A stretch of 64,000 bases of DNA from Brachybacterium squillarum M-6-3 (GTDB taxonomy: Bacteria; Actinomycetota; Actinomycetes; Actinomycetales; Dermabacteraceae): NCBI RefSeq assembly GCF_000225825.1, contig NZ_AGBX01000001.1, forward strand, positions 558,001 through 622,000, given 5' to 3'. The notes beneath the pieces were generated by a model, which saw only the letters and a list, made by a program, of their open reading frames with translations, was not told where the DNA came from and did no database searches. Shown here piece after piece: positions 52,512 through 61,159 of the stretch; position 1 is the first letter of the stretch; every line of letters starts with the position of its first letter. Made by a program: the position numbers and the translations under genes.

Positions 52512-52550
52512 TTCGACGATTCCTGCCGCCTGGTGGCAGGGATCGTCGAA
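52512..52550. terminator. palindrome, family B copy 2 (between convergent genes)
   Basis: Arms TTCGACGATTCCTGCC and GGCAGGGATCGTCGAA form a 16-bp stem with one wobble and a seven-base loop. The flank GGATCGTCGAAAAC matches copy 1 at 46217-46253. It would terminate the MFS transcript on one side and the ABC permease transcript (stop 52576) on the other. Confidence 0.75.
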
Positions 52551-52575
52551 AACTGCGAACAGGGAGGGGACGCGC

Positions 52576-53787
52576 TCAGGTGCGGATCGCGTCGATCACC
52601 GCGATGCGGGTGGCGATCAGCGCGGGCAGGGCGCCGGCGAGGATGCCGACGGCGATGGCCGCGCCGAGACCGATCAGCACCGCGGACAGCGGGAAGGCCG
52701 GCACGTCCACCAGACCCATGGAGCGGAACGCGTCCTGGGTGAAAGGGGCCCGCACCAGCGCGACCGCCCCGGCGACCCCGACGACCCCGGCCACAGCGGT
52801 CGCGACCACGGACTCCATGAGCACACCGAGGAAGATCCGCCCGCCGGTGGCGCCGTAGGAGCGGCGGATACCGATCTCCCGCACCCGGTAGCGCACGGTG
52901 ACCAAGGAGATGTTCACCAGTCCCAGCGCACCGAGCAGCAGCACGGCCACGGCCACGGCGACCACGGCGTTGCGCAGCATCCCGAAGCCGGTGTCCTCCA
53001 TCGAGTAGCCCATGCTGTAGGTGTCGAAGGTGCCCACGGGGGTGTCGGCGAGCGTGTCCTGGAGCCGCTCGGTGACCGCGTCGGCCTGCTCCGGCGGCAC
53101 CCACAGCCGGTACTCCGTCGAGGTGAGCGCGGCGTCGTCCACCCCCGGCAGCTCATCGGCGGAGGAGGCCGGGGTGAACATGACGTTCTCCTCCCCGGTG
53201 GCGGCGGTGTAGGAGGCGGGCAGCACCCCGACCACCAGGGCCTGCGCCGATTCGACGCTGTCCCCGTCGTACAGGGTGATGGTGCCGGTGCCGACGGCGG
53301 GCCGACCGGCCTGCTCCCAGAGGTCGTGGCTGATGACGACGGCGGGGGCGAGGCGGTGGGCGTCGGAATCGGCGAACCAGCGTCCCTGCTCGGGCCGCAG
53401 CCGGTACATGTCGGCGTAGGCCGGGTCGACGGCGTACATCGAGCTGGTCTGCACCCCGGCGGAGGTCTGGAAGCGCCCACTGAGCATCAGGTAGCGGGAG
53501 CGCTGCTCGATGCCGAGCCGGTCGGTCTCCTGCAGCACGGTCTCGTCCCGATCGGCGGGGGTGGCGTCCTCCCCACCCGATATCTGGGTCACCGACAGCA
53601 CCGTCTCGCGGCCCCCGAAGGTCTCGATGGACTGCTCCAGCGCGCTGGAGAGCATCCCGCCGGCGCCGAGCACCCCGGTGAGGGTGAAGACGCTGACGGC
53701 GACGCCGAACAGGGACAGCATGATCCGGCCCTTGTGGACGCGCAGCTCCCCGAAGGCTTCCACGACGGAGGCGATGAGGCCGGTCAT
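52576..53787 (-). CDS. MacB/FtsX-type ABC permease
   Basis: The 403-residue permease has a first helix near residues 22-45, a large outer domain (about 50-275) and three C-terminal helices (VVAVAVAVLLLGALGLVNISL and two others). VREIGIRRSYGATGGRIF is the family's coupling segment. The four-helix FtsX/MacB topology indicates mechanotransmission in peptide or drug export rather than a classic pore. The ATG overlaps the ATPase stop as ATGA. Confidence 0.87.
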   Translation of the reverse strand: MTGLIASVVEAFGELRVHKGRIMLSLFGVAVSVFTLTGVLGAGGMLSSALEQSIETFGGRETVLSVTQISGGEDATPADRDETVLQETDRLGIEQRSRYLMLSGRFQTSAGVQTSSMYAVDPAYADMYRLRPEQGRWFADSDAHRLAPAVVISHDLWEQAGRPAVGTGTITLYDGDSVESAQALVVGVLPASYTAATGEENVMFTPASSADELPGVDDAALTSTEYRLWVPPEQADAVTERLQDTLADTPVGTFDTYSMGYSMEDTGFGMLRNAVVAVAVAVLLLGALGLVNISLVTVRYRVREIGIRRSYGATGGRIFLGVLMESVVATAVAGVVGVAGAVALVRAPFTQDAFRSMGLVDVPAFPLSAVLIGLGAAIAVGILAGALPALIATRIAVIDAIRT

Positions 53788-54608
53788 GACGTCACCTCCG
53801 GGGTCTCGAGACGCTCGGTGGGCGGCTCCTCGAGCGCGACCCCTCCCCCGGCGACGGCGCGGCGCCCGGAGCGGATGCCGCTGGTGGCCAGCAGCGCCTC
53901 CCGGGCGTGCGCGGACTCGACGTCGTGCAGGGTCCCGTCGTCCAGCAGGTAGGAGCGCCGGGACAGTGCGGCGACCTGCAGGTCGTGGGTGATGGTCACC
54001 AGTGCCGCCTCGGAGTCGCGGGCGATCTCGTCGAGCAGACCCATCACGGCCTCACCGGTGGTGACGTCGAGGGCGCCGGTGGGCTCGTCGGCCAGGATCA
54101 GCCGGGGCCGGCGGACCAGGGCGCGGGCCACGGCCACACGCTGCTGCTCGCCGCCGGAGAGCCGGGAGGGCTTCTGCTGCGCGCGGTCGGCCAGGCCGAC
54201 CCGTTCCAGCATCTCCATCGCCAGGGACTCGCGTCGCCAGAACTGCCCGGCGGTGCCGTACATCAGCGGCATCATCACGTTCTCCAGGGCGGTGCGGCCG
54301 TCGAGCAGGTTGAACTGCTGGAACACGAAGCCGATGGAGCGACCCCGCATGCGGGCGCGGCGCCGGTCGGAGAGACGCGCCGGGTCGGTGCCCTCGAACA
54401 GCAGCTGCCCGGAGGTGGGCCGGTCGATGAGACCCAGCAGGTTCAGCAGGGTGGTCTTGCCGGAGCCGGAGCGGCCGAGGATCGCGACGTGCTCGCCGCG
54501 GTCGACGGTGAGGTCGACGCCGCGCAGGATGTGCAGCTGCTCGCGGCTGGGCAGGCGCACGGAGCGGCGCACGTCCCGCAGTTCGAGCAGGGGGGCCGGC
54601 GCGGTCAC
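53784..54608 (-). CDS. MacB/LolD-type ABC ATPase
   Basis: The 274-residue ATPase has Walker A GRSGSGKT near residue 45, the MacB-typical FVFQQFNLL, the signature LSGGEQQR, Walker B LILADEPTGALD and the switch ITHDLQVA. The C-terminal 45 residues are an extra charged tail. GTG 54608 overlaps the adaptor stop as GTGA. Confidence 0.9.
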   Translation of the reverse strand: MTAPAPLLELRDVRRSVRLPSREQLHILRGVDLTVDRGEHVAILGRSGSGKTTLLNLLGLIDRPTSGQLLFEGTDPARLSDRRRARMRGRSIGFVFQQFNLLDGRTALENVMMPLMYGTAGQFWRRESLAMEMLERVGLADRAQQKPSRLSGGEQQRVAVARALVRRPRLILADEPTGALDVTTGEAVMGLLDEIARDSEAALVTITHDLQVAALSRRSYLLDDGTLHDVESAHAREALLATSGIRSGRRAVAGGGVALEEPPTERLETPEVTS

Positions 54609-55678
54609 CAGACCTCCTCCCCGTACTGCTCCTCCTCCTCGGAGTCCACGCCGGGGACGTACTCGAGCACCTGGGCGCCCTCGTCGAGCCCGCCGGTGAT
54701 CTCGACCAGCCCATCGCCGCGCAGGCCGAGAGTGACGTCCTGGCGGACGGGCTCGCCGGTCTCCTCGTCCAGCACGTACACGCCGCCGTCGTTCAACTCA
54801 CCCTCCACGGCGGTGGTGGGCAGGGTGAGCACGTCGGTCTTGGAGCCGAGATCGATGCTCACGTCCACGGTGAGGCCGGGGACGATGTCGACGTCGGCAG
54901 GGATCGGGCAGCGCAGCTGGGCGGAGGAAGATCCGGTGCCGCCGCCGCCGACGGCTTCACCGGTCTCGGGGTCCACCTCGCCGGTGGCGGCGGACGAGGA
55001 GGAGCCGCCGGTGTCCCCGGCCTGCTCGTCGATCGTGGTGTCCTCGCAGGTGATGGGGTCCTCGGCGGTGGGCAGCACGGCGGTGGCCTCGGACTCGACG
55101 TCCAGCAGGGAGAGCTGCTGCTCGGGGGTGAGGTCGGCGACGATGGCGTAGGTGCCGGGGCTGAGCGAGCCGACCTCGTCGCCCACGGAGAGGGTCTGTC
55201 CCTCCATCACGCTGAGGTCCTCGACGGTGCCGGAGTCCTTCGCCTCGAGGGTGTAGTAGCGGTACTCGGGCTCCTCGTCCTCCTCGGAGGCGACGGGCTC
55301 GCCGTTCTCGTCGACCTCGGCCGCAGCGGCCTCGGGCTCCTGCTCGACGCGCACTTGGAGCACGCGGGCGCCCTCCTCGATGCGGTCGCCCTCGGAGACC
55401 CAGATCTTGTTGATCTCGCCCTCGTGGTTGGCGAGGATCGACTCGCCCTCGTCGGCCTGGACGGTGCCGTCCAGCTCGAGGACGGAGGTGATGTCGCCGG
55501 GGGTGACGGCGACGGTGGTGTACTCCTCGACCTCGGCGACGGGCACGGCCCCGTCATCGCCCTCCTCGGCGGCGGCGTCGCTGTTCGAGAAGAAGGCCAT
55601 GCGGCCCAGGGCGAGGGCGATGACGGCGAAGATCGCCAGCCAGAGGATGGGGAAGACGTATCGGCGGATGATGTTCAC
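54605..55678 (-). CDS. membrane fusion/adaptor protein (MacA/HlyD type)
   Basis: The 357-residue protein has one N-terminal transmembrane helix (about 6-26) and an acidic linker. A lipoyl-like barrel-sandwich domain follows in two halves (LELDGTVQADEGESILANHEG; VMEGQTLSVGDEVGSLSPG). An Asp/Glu/Ser/Gly-rich insert of about 35 residues precedes the membrane-proximal domain. The helical hairpin is almost absent, as in Gram-positive adaptors such as YknX. GTG 55678 has GAAGGAG. It is the first gene of the three-gene export operon. Confidence 0.85.
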   Translation of the reverse strand: MNIIRRYVFPILWLAIFAVIALALGRMAFFSNSDAAAEEGDDGAVPVAEVEEYTTVAVTPGDITSVLELDGTVQADEGESILANHEGEINKIWVSEGDRIEEGARVLQVRVEQEPEAAAAEVDENGEPVASEEDEEPEYRYYTLEAKDSGTVEDLSVMEGQTLSVGDEVGSLSPGTYAIVADLTPEQQLSLLDVESEATAVLPTAEDPITCEDTTIDEQAGDTGGSSSSAATGEVDPETGEAVGGGGTGSSSAQLRCPIPADVDIVPGLTVDVSIDLGSKTDVLTLPTTAVEGELNDGGVYVLDEETGEPVRQDVTLGLRGDGLVEITGGLDEGAQVLEYVPGVDSEEEEQYGEEVW

Positions 55679-56011
55679 GGTGCTCCTTCGACGGCGCCTC
55701 CGGGGAAGGTCGGCGCGCGGGTCCGTGGCCCCCTGCGACCACGGACGGTGGGCCAGGTCACACCCTGGCCCGGGACTGATCCTAGGTCGCCCGAAACGCC
55801 CGACCATCCACCCCAGGTCTGATGTCGCCGACGAAGGTCTAAGACCAGAGAGGTTTCCGCTTGCCCACGATCACAAAGGCCCCAACCAGGGCACCTGGGA
55901 GGACTTCGTCCGCCGCCTTACTCGCGAAACCACTAGATCACAAAGTAGAAACTATCGTCAGGCACGTATAGATCGGACCTATCGGCTCGCCGCCTGCCTT
56001 ACCATTGCCAC
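55679..56011. other. intergenic region and left edge of a low-GC insertion
   Basis: Bases up to about 55830 are GC-rich and contain a TAGGAT on the minus strand (55784-55779), a possible -10 for the export operon. GGTCTAAGACC (55836-55846) is a small perfect palindrome. After it the composition falls and stays low to about 57530. No gene was found in the gap. Confidence 0.6.
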
Positions 56012-57301
56012 ATGACAGACCTCGGGATGCCAGATGGCACAATTCATCATTTCACAACGACCAAGACTCTCCTCTCGTACATTCTCCCTCAAGGTAAACT
56101 TCGCTTTAGTAGCTTCGGGCGATCCATGGATCCGCGAGAAAGGGTTCGCCTCGCACCCGGCTTCGGCATCGAGGGATTTACTGGCACCCTTGGAGAAAAC
56201 CGCTTTCAAGAGCACCAGCGCCATTGTGACGACTGGATGACAAAGTACCCGCAAATGCTCTGTTTCTCCAAAAGCTATACGGCACCGCGCGCAAACAGTG
56301 ACCTCACCCAGGACTCGCACCGCGTTTGGGCGCAGGCTGCAATGTGGGTTCATTTTGCGGAGGGCGCAAGTGGCGTTTGTCTAGAATTTGACAAGAAGGC
56401 ACTCGAAGATGAATTTGTTCGCGCCACGGACTCAACCGGCATCCGTATGGCCGGAGATGTCCTCTACCTGAGTCCTGACAGCAATGCGTTGCATATTCCT
56501 AACATTCTGTACCCAGACGAGACATATCCGCGTGCAGGCGCCGTGGCCGGGCACCTCACAAAATTTTCGTGCGCCTCATATTTTACGAAGCACATAAATT
56601 GGTCATACGAAAACGAATTTCGCCTCGTCGTGATCAATTCCTGCGGAGAGCCCGCCTTCATACCCATTCGAAACTGTCTGCGAAGAATAATCGTTACCGA
56701 CGACACGAGAAGGGATGACACTCAGAGCATTTGCTGGGCCGTCGAAGATGCGGGGATTGGAGTTCCAGTTGTGTCAACGCGTCTAAGTGGGGACCATCCA
56801 TTCGACCCGGAACCGATTGCAACGAGCCCAACCGTGGGGCCGCCCCAGCGAAACTGGCTACCGACCCTAGGAGGTCGGCACCTTCACACCAAAGAATGCA
56901 TTCCCGAACAAACCACAATCCGCGACCAAGAATGCGATGAACGTCCTTATCTACTATCCCTGGTCCAATATTACGTGGAGAAGCTAGCGGCGGAAGCCGT
57001 TACTGCGCTCCAACGGCGGGGATTATGCGTGACTAGTTTTCTTCTTCCGAAGTTTACTTTCCCGTTGTCCGGCCAGGAATTACCAGTTTGTCGAATTGAT
57101 TTCCCTCATACATCTGGACCCGGCCTCATTTACCTTGAACTTAGGTCCGACGCCGCCGCAAAAATGTCGTTGATGGCACTACTTCAACGAGGAAGCAAAA
57201 TGGAGCAGAAGGTTATCAGTCTCAGCGTCTCTCCGTCAGACCGTGGGGCAGTCCGCGACCTGGAGGGTTTAAAACAAGCTCTTCAAGAATGGCTCCCTTG
57301 A
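56012..57301 (+). CDS. DUF2971 family protein in a low-GC island
   Basis: The 429-residue protein starts IHHFTTTKTLLSYILPQGKLRFSSF, has MLCFSKSY, then WAQAAMWVHFAEGASGVCLEFD and HINWSYENEFRLVVI. These are the ordered conserved blocks of DUF2971, a family of unknown function often found in variable regions. Residues about 270-429 form a further domain that was not recognised. Codons such as TTA, ATA and AGA are frequent, unlike in the neighbours, so recent transfer is likely. TACCAT lies six bases before the ATG, suggesting a leaderless transcript. No integrase, toxin or antitoxin gene accompanies it. Confidence 0.75.
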   Translation: MTDLGMPDGTIHHFTTTKTLLSYILPQGKLRFSSFGRSMDPRERVRLAPGFGIEGFTGTLGENRFQEHQRHCDDWMTKYPQMLCFSKSYTAPRANSDLTQDSHRVWAQAAMWVHFAEGASGVCLEFDKKALEDEFVRATDSTGIRMAGDVLYLSPDSNALHIPNILYPDETYPRAGAVAGHLTKFSCASYFTKHINWSYENEFRLVVINSCGEPAFIPIRNCLRRIIVTDDTRRDDTQSICWAVEDAGIGVPVVSTRLSGDHPFDPEPIATSPTVGPPQRNWLPTLGGRHLHTKECIPEQTTIRDQECDERPYLLSLVQYYVEKLAAEAVTALQRRGLCVTSFLLPKFTFPLSGQELPVCRIDFPHTSGPGLIYLELRSDAAAKMSLMALLQRGSKMEQKVISLSVSPSDRGAVRDLEGLKQALQEWLP

Positions 57302-57549
57302 AAAGCAAGATTTCTTGCGAACAATTGGCTGCCCCCCCCCCGGTCGGCTGGTCGGTCTCATCATTAGCAATATCACGACAATATGCTATGGCGCATTCCG
57401 CAATTCCAAGTTTACGAGACGTTGGAAGATTTCCGGCAAGCGTTGTTGGTAGGTGAAACCTGCCGGACTCAGTCGTTCTTTCGGCGCTATTCACATCTGA
57501 TGACATCAATCGCACATTGAATGGACATGACAGTGGCAAGGGTGTGGGG
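57302..57549. other. right edge of the low-GC insertion with a C10 tract
   Basis: AT-rich DNA continues to about 57530 with no convincing gene. Ten consecutive C residues (57332-57341) stand about 30 bases past the DUF2971 stop. No clear direct repeats matching the left edge were found, so the mode of insertion is unknown. Confidence 0.6.
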
Positions 57550-58830
57550 TCACGCGAAGGCGCTGACCCCCGTGACCTTCCGGCCAACGATGAGGGACTG
57601 CATGGTGTCGGTGCCCTCGTAGGTGTGCAGGGCCTCGATGTCGGCCTTGTGGCGGGCCACGCGGTTCTCCAGCAGGATGCCGGAGCCGCCCAGGAGATCG
57701 CGGGCGTCGGCGGCGATGGAACGGGCGCCGCGGGTGTTGTGGACCTTGGCGAGGCTGGCCTGCTCGGGGGTGATGGTGCCCTCGGCCTCCAGCTGGGCGA
57801 TGCGCACGCAGGTCAGCTGCATGGCGGTGAGGGTCTGCAGCATGTCGGCCAGGCGCACCTGGACGTGCTGGGCCTTCGCCAGGGGGCGGCCGAACTGGAT
57901 GCGGGTGCGGGCGTGCTCGAGCGCGGACTCGTAGCAGGCGGTGGCGTGACCGAGGGCGCCCCAGGCCACGCCGGCGCGGGTCGCGAACAGCACCCGGGCG
58001 GTGTCCTTGAAGGACCGCGCCCGGGGCAGGCGCGCCTCGACGCGCAGACGCACCCCGTCCAGGGTGATCTGGGCCTGGTGGATGGCGCGCAGCGCGACCT
58101 TCCCGCGGATCACCTCGGCGGTGTACCCGGGCAGGTCCTGCTCGACGAGGAAGCCGGAGACCTGGCCGTGCAGGCCGGAGCCATCGAGGTCCTCGGGGTC
58201 GTCGACGCGCGCCCAGACGACGGTGACGTGCCCGTTCACGCCGTTGCCGATCCAGCGCTTCTCGCCGGTCAGCACCCAGCCGTCGCCCTCGCGGCGGGCG
58301 GTGGTCTCCAGGGAGACGGAGTCGGAGCCGTGGTCGGGCTCGGTGAGGGCGAAGGCGGCGTACTCGGTGCCGGCGGCGATGGGCTCCACCCAGCGCTGCT
58401 TCTGCTCCTCGGAGCCCAGCAGCACGATGGAGCGCAGCGCCAGGCCGCCCTGCACGCCGACCATGGTGCCGACGGAGCCGTCGAGGCGGGACAGCTCCAT
58501 GTTCACCAGGCCCGTGGCCAGCGGCGACAGCTGCCGGTGGCCGGGCAGCCGCAGGCCGTCGGTGAACAGGTCGAGCTCGCCGAGGCGCCCCAGCAGGTGC
58601 AGCGGGTACTCGCCGCGGTCCCACCAGTCGTTGATCTCGGGCAGCACCTCCTCCGCGATCGAGCGGGCGGTCCGCCAGGCCTCCAGGTCCTCGCCGGCGA
58701 CCTGCTGGAACAGGGCGTAGTGGTCGGCCTCCGGGGGCAGCAGCTCCGCAGGAGTCGCGGCGGGGGCGCTCGGCGGGGTCACCACGGCGCGCGCGGTGGC
58801 GACGGTGTCACGGGTATCGGTGCTGGTCAT
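57550..58830 (-). CDS. acyl-CoA dehydrogenase (glutaryl-CoA dehydrogenase-like)
   Basis: The 426-residue flavoenzyme has FAFALTEPDHGSDS-like FAD segments (AAFALTEPDHGSDSVSLETTA), GEKRWIGNG, RTRIQFGRPLAKAQHVQVRLADM and the catalytic base Glu405 in YEGTDTMQSLIVGR. The placement and surroundings of the glutamate resemble glutaryl-CoA dehydrogenases, but the substrate is not certain. The start ATG overlaps the thiolase stop by one base as TGATG. Together they form a two-gene beta-oxidation operon. Confidence 0.87.
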   Translation of the reverse strand: MTSTDTRDTVATARAVVTPPSAPAATPAELLPPEADHYALFQQVAGEDLEAWRTARSIAEEVLPEINDWWDRGEYPLHLLGRLGELDLFTDGLRLPGHRQLSPLATGLVNMELSRLDGSVGTMVGVQGGLALRSIVLLGSEEQKQRWVEPIAAGTEYAAFALTEPDHGSDSVSLETTARREGDGWVLTGEKRWIGNGVNGHVTVVWARVDDPEDLDGSGLHGQVSGFLVEQDLPGYTAEVIRGKVALRAIHQAQITLDGVRLRVEARLPRARSFKDTARVLFATRAGVAWGALGHATACYESALEHARTRIQFGRPLAKAQHVQVRLADMLQTLTAMQLTCVRIAQLEAEGTITPEQASLAKVHNTRGARSIAADARDLLGGSGILLENRVARHKADIEALHTYEGTDTMQSLIVGRKVTGVSAFA

Positions 58831-60047
58831 CAGGACATCCTCTCGAGGATCAGGGCCATGCCCTGGCCGCCGCCCACGCAGAGGGTGGCGAGCCCGAGCG
58901 CGCCGTCGCGCTCCTGCAGGCCGTGGATCAGGGTGGTGGTCATGCGGGCGCCGGTGGAGCCCCAGGGGTGGCCGAGTGCGATGGCGCCGCCGTGCACGTT
59001 GAGCTTGTCGTGGTCGATGCCGATGTCCTCGGCGGCGGGCAGCACCTGCGCGGCGAAGGCCTCGTTGAACTCGACCAGGTCGATGTCGCCGATGCCCATG
59101 CCGGCGTTCGCGAGCGCCCGGCTGGTGGCCTCGACGGGACCGAGGCCCATGATCTCGGGGCTGAGGCCGGAGACGCCGGTGGAGACGACGCGGGCCAGCG
59201 GGGTGAGGCCCAGCTCGTGGGCGCGGACGTCGGACATGACGACCAGCGCGGCGGCGCCGTCGTTCAGGGGGCAGCAGTTGCCGGCGGTGACGGTGCCGTC
59301 CGGGCGAAAGACGGGGTCCAGGCCGGAGACGGCCTCGAGGGTCACCCCGGCGCGCGGGGAGTCGTCGGCGGTGACCAGGGAGCCGTCGGCCAGGGTGACG
59401 GGGGTGATGTCGCGGTCGTAGAAGCCGGCGGCCCTGGCGGCCTCGGCGCGGTTCTGCGAGCGGACCGCGTACTCGTCCTGGGCGGCGCGGGTGACGCCGC
59501 GCAGCTCGGCGACGTTCTCCGCGGTCTGGCCCATGGTGATGTAGGCGTCGGGCAGCTCGCCGTCCTCGCGGGGGTCGTGCCAGGGGGCGGGGATCTCGCG
59601 GGTGGCGCGGCGCTCGGTGCGCTCCCATGCCTGCTGGAACAGCGGGTCGCGGGCGTCCTCCTCCATCAGCTTGCCGCTGCTCATGGAGATCTGCTCGACG
59701 CCCGCGGAGATGATCGTGTGGGCCTCGCCGGCGCGGATGGCGTGGAAGGCGGAGCGGGTGGTCTCGATCGAGGAGGCGCAGAAGCGGGTGACGGTCGCGC
59801 CGGGCACGGTGTCCAGGCCGAGGCGCACGGCGACGGTGCGGGCGAGGTTGCCGCCCTGGTAGCCCTCGGGGATCGCGCAGCCGAGCTGCAGGTCGTCGAT
59901 GGTGGTGGGGTCCAGCGCGGGCACCGAGTCCAGGGCGGCGCGGACCATCTGGCCGACCAGGTCGTCGGGGCGGACGTCCTTGAGCGAGCCCTTGCGGGCG
60001 CGTCCGATCGGGGAGCGGTGGGCGGCGACGATGACGGCCTCGGGCAC
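58830..60047 (-). CDS. fadA: thiolase (acetyl-CoA acyltransferase)
   Basis: The 405-residue enzyme has the nucleophile Cys90 in TRFCASSIE, the catalytic histidine in ALGHPWGSTGAR and the second cysteine in LCVGGGQGMA. It does the last step of beta-oxidation. GTG 60047 follows GAAGGAG. Its upstream region holds the same 26-bp motif as the fused hydratase/dehydrogenase gene at 17175, which supports a shared regulon and the fadA name. Confidence 0.9.
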   Translation of the reverse strand: MPEAVIVAAHRSPIGRARKGSLKDVRPDDLVGQMVRAALDSVPALDPTTIDDLQLGCAIPEGYQGGNLARTVAVRLGLDTVPGATVTRFCASSIETTRSAFHAIRAGEAHTIISAGVEQISMSSGKLMEEDARDPLFQQAWERTERRATREIPAPWHDPREDGELPDAYITMGQTAENVAELRGVTRAAQDEYAVRSQNRAEAARAAGFYDRDITPVTLADGSLVTADDSPRAGVTLEAVSGLDPVFRPDGTVTAGNCCPLNDGAAALVVMSDVRAHELGLTPLARVVSTGVSGLSPEIMGLGPVEATSRALANAGMGIGDIDLVEFNEAFAAQVLPAAEDIGIDHDKLNVHGGAIALGHPWGSTGARMTTTLIHGLQERDGALGLATLCVGGGQGMALILERMS

Positions 60048-60119
60048 GTAGATCTCCTTCGACGGTGGTGCCGCGGAGCGCCCGGCGATGGGTGCGGGGG
60101 CCGTCCGACGGCGACGACT

Positions 60120-60145
60120 GTTCCTGATACTACGGGTTCCAGATA
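60120..60145. promoter_or_regulatory. operator-like palindrome upstream of the thiolase operon
   Basis: The 19-bp core CTGATACTACGGGTTCCAG (60124-60142) with flanking GTT and ATA matches the motif at 17248-17273, with four differences in 26 bases. It lies 73 bases before the thiolase start, the same distance as at the other gene. Confidence 0.78.
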
Positions 60146-60273
60146 ACTGTGGGGAAGTGCAACCGCGGGTCCGTCCGCCCACGTCGCCCGCGACCCGGCC
60201 GACACCCCGGCCGTCGTGCGCCGGCACCACCGCGACGGCCCTAGAGTTCCCCCTGGGGAGATCCGCCCCGACC

Positions 60274-61159
60274 ATGCCGAGGAGGGCGCCGACGATGCCG
60301 CAGACCCCCGCCGCGATCATCCGCGAACTGGTGGACACCCTGGAGCAGGACCAGACCCTGGTGCCCGAGGTCGCCCGCGCCATCCGCGACACGGTGCCGG
60401 GGTACGAGAACGTGCCGGAGTCCTCCCTGCACTCCTCCATCGGCCGCAACCTGGACCTCACCTTCCGCACCATCCTGGCCGATCGCGCCCCCGACCCGGG
60501 CGAGATCGACGAGGCGGAGGAGCTGGCCCTGGAGCGGATGGCGCAGGGCGTCTCCATCGGCAGCGTGCTGGCCGGCTTCCGCATCTGCATGCGGGTGTTC
60601 CTGGGCCGCCTGCTCGCGCTCGCCCCCGACCAGGGTCTGTCGGCCGACGAGGTCCTGGCCTTCTCCACCCAGCTCTGGGCCCTCGGGGACTCCTTCTCCA
60701 CCCGCGCCGTGGTGGTCCACCAGGAGGGCAGCATCGCGCAGGCCCTCGCGGCCTCCTCCCGCCGCGCCCGCTGGATCCGGGATGCCGTGCTCACGGGCCT
60801 GATCCCGACCGAGCTGCGCGCCGGGGCGGCGGCCTTCGGGGTGCCGGGTGCTCGCCGCCCCGCACGGGGACACCGCCCTGGGCATCCTGGTCGGCACCCC
60901 TCCCCCGGCGCCGGACCAGGTCACCGGCACCGCCGCCGCCGGAGGAGCTCTCGCGGGGACGACCCTCGCCCTCGGTGAGCCCGGGCCGCTGGAGGAGCTG
61001 CCGACGTCCTTCGCGGGCGCCACCCGGGTGCTGGAGACGGCGCACCGGGTGGGTCGCACCGGCCTGGTCGACCTCGGCGCGCTGAGCTGGCGGATGGGCA
61101 TCGGGGCGAGCCCGGAGACCATCGCCCTGCACCGACCCCGGAAGGAGCGTTCCGCGTGA
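60274..61159 (+). pseudogene. frameshifted and 3'-truncated PucR-like regulator gene
   Basis: The first frame encodes the helical sensor part (IIRELVDTLEQDQTLVPEVA, GVSIGSVLAGFRICMRVFLGR, SSRRARWIRDAVLTGL). Near 60845 it shifts to the frame VLAAPHGDTALGILVG, which continues to SWRMGIGASPETIALHR. There the C-terminal helix-turn-helix expected for PucR regulators is missing: the sequence passes straight into the ribosome site of the next gene and stops at 61159. Both a small indel and a 3' deletion are needed to explain it. ATG 60274 or 60295 could be the original start. Confidence 0.75.

Noticed and set aside
28074..52550. CRISPR-like repeats formed by the palindrome families
   Set aside because: Copies are far apart, lie singly at gene ends, and have no spacers or cas genes.
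55850..57530. A prophage, integron or IS element as carrier of the DUF2971 gene
   Set aside because: No recombinase, tRNA gene, terminal inverted repeats or flanking direct repeats were seen.
57222..57587. A 121-residue minus-strand gene at the right edge of the low-GC insertion
   Set aside because: It overlaps the DUF2971 gene and the C10 tract and has no recognisable domain or ribosome site.
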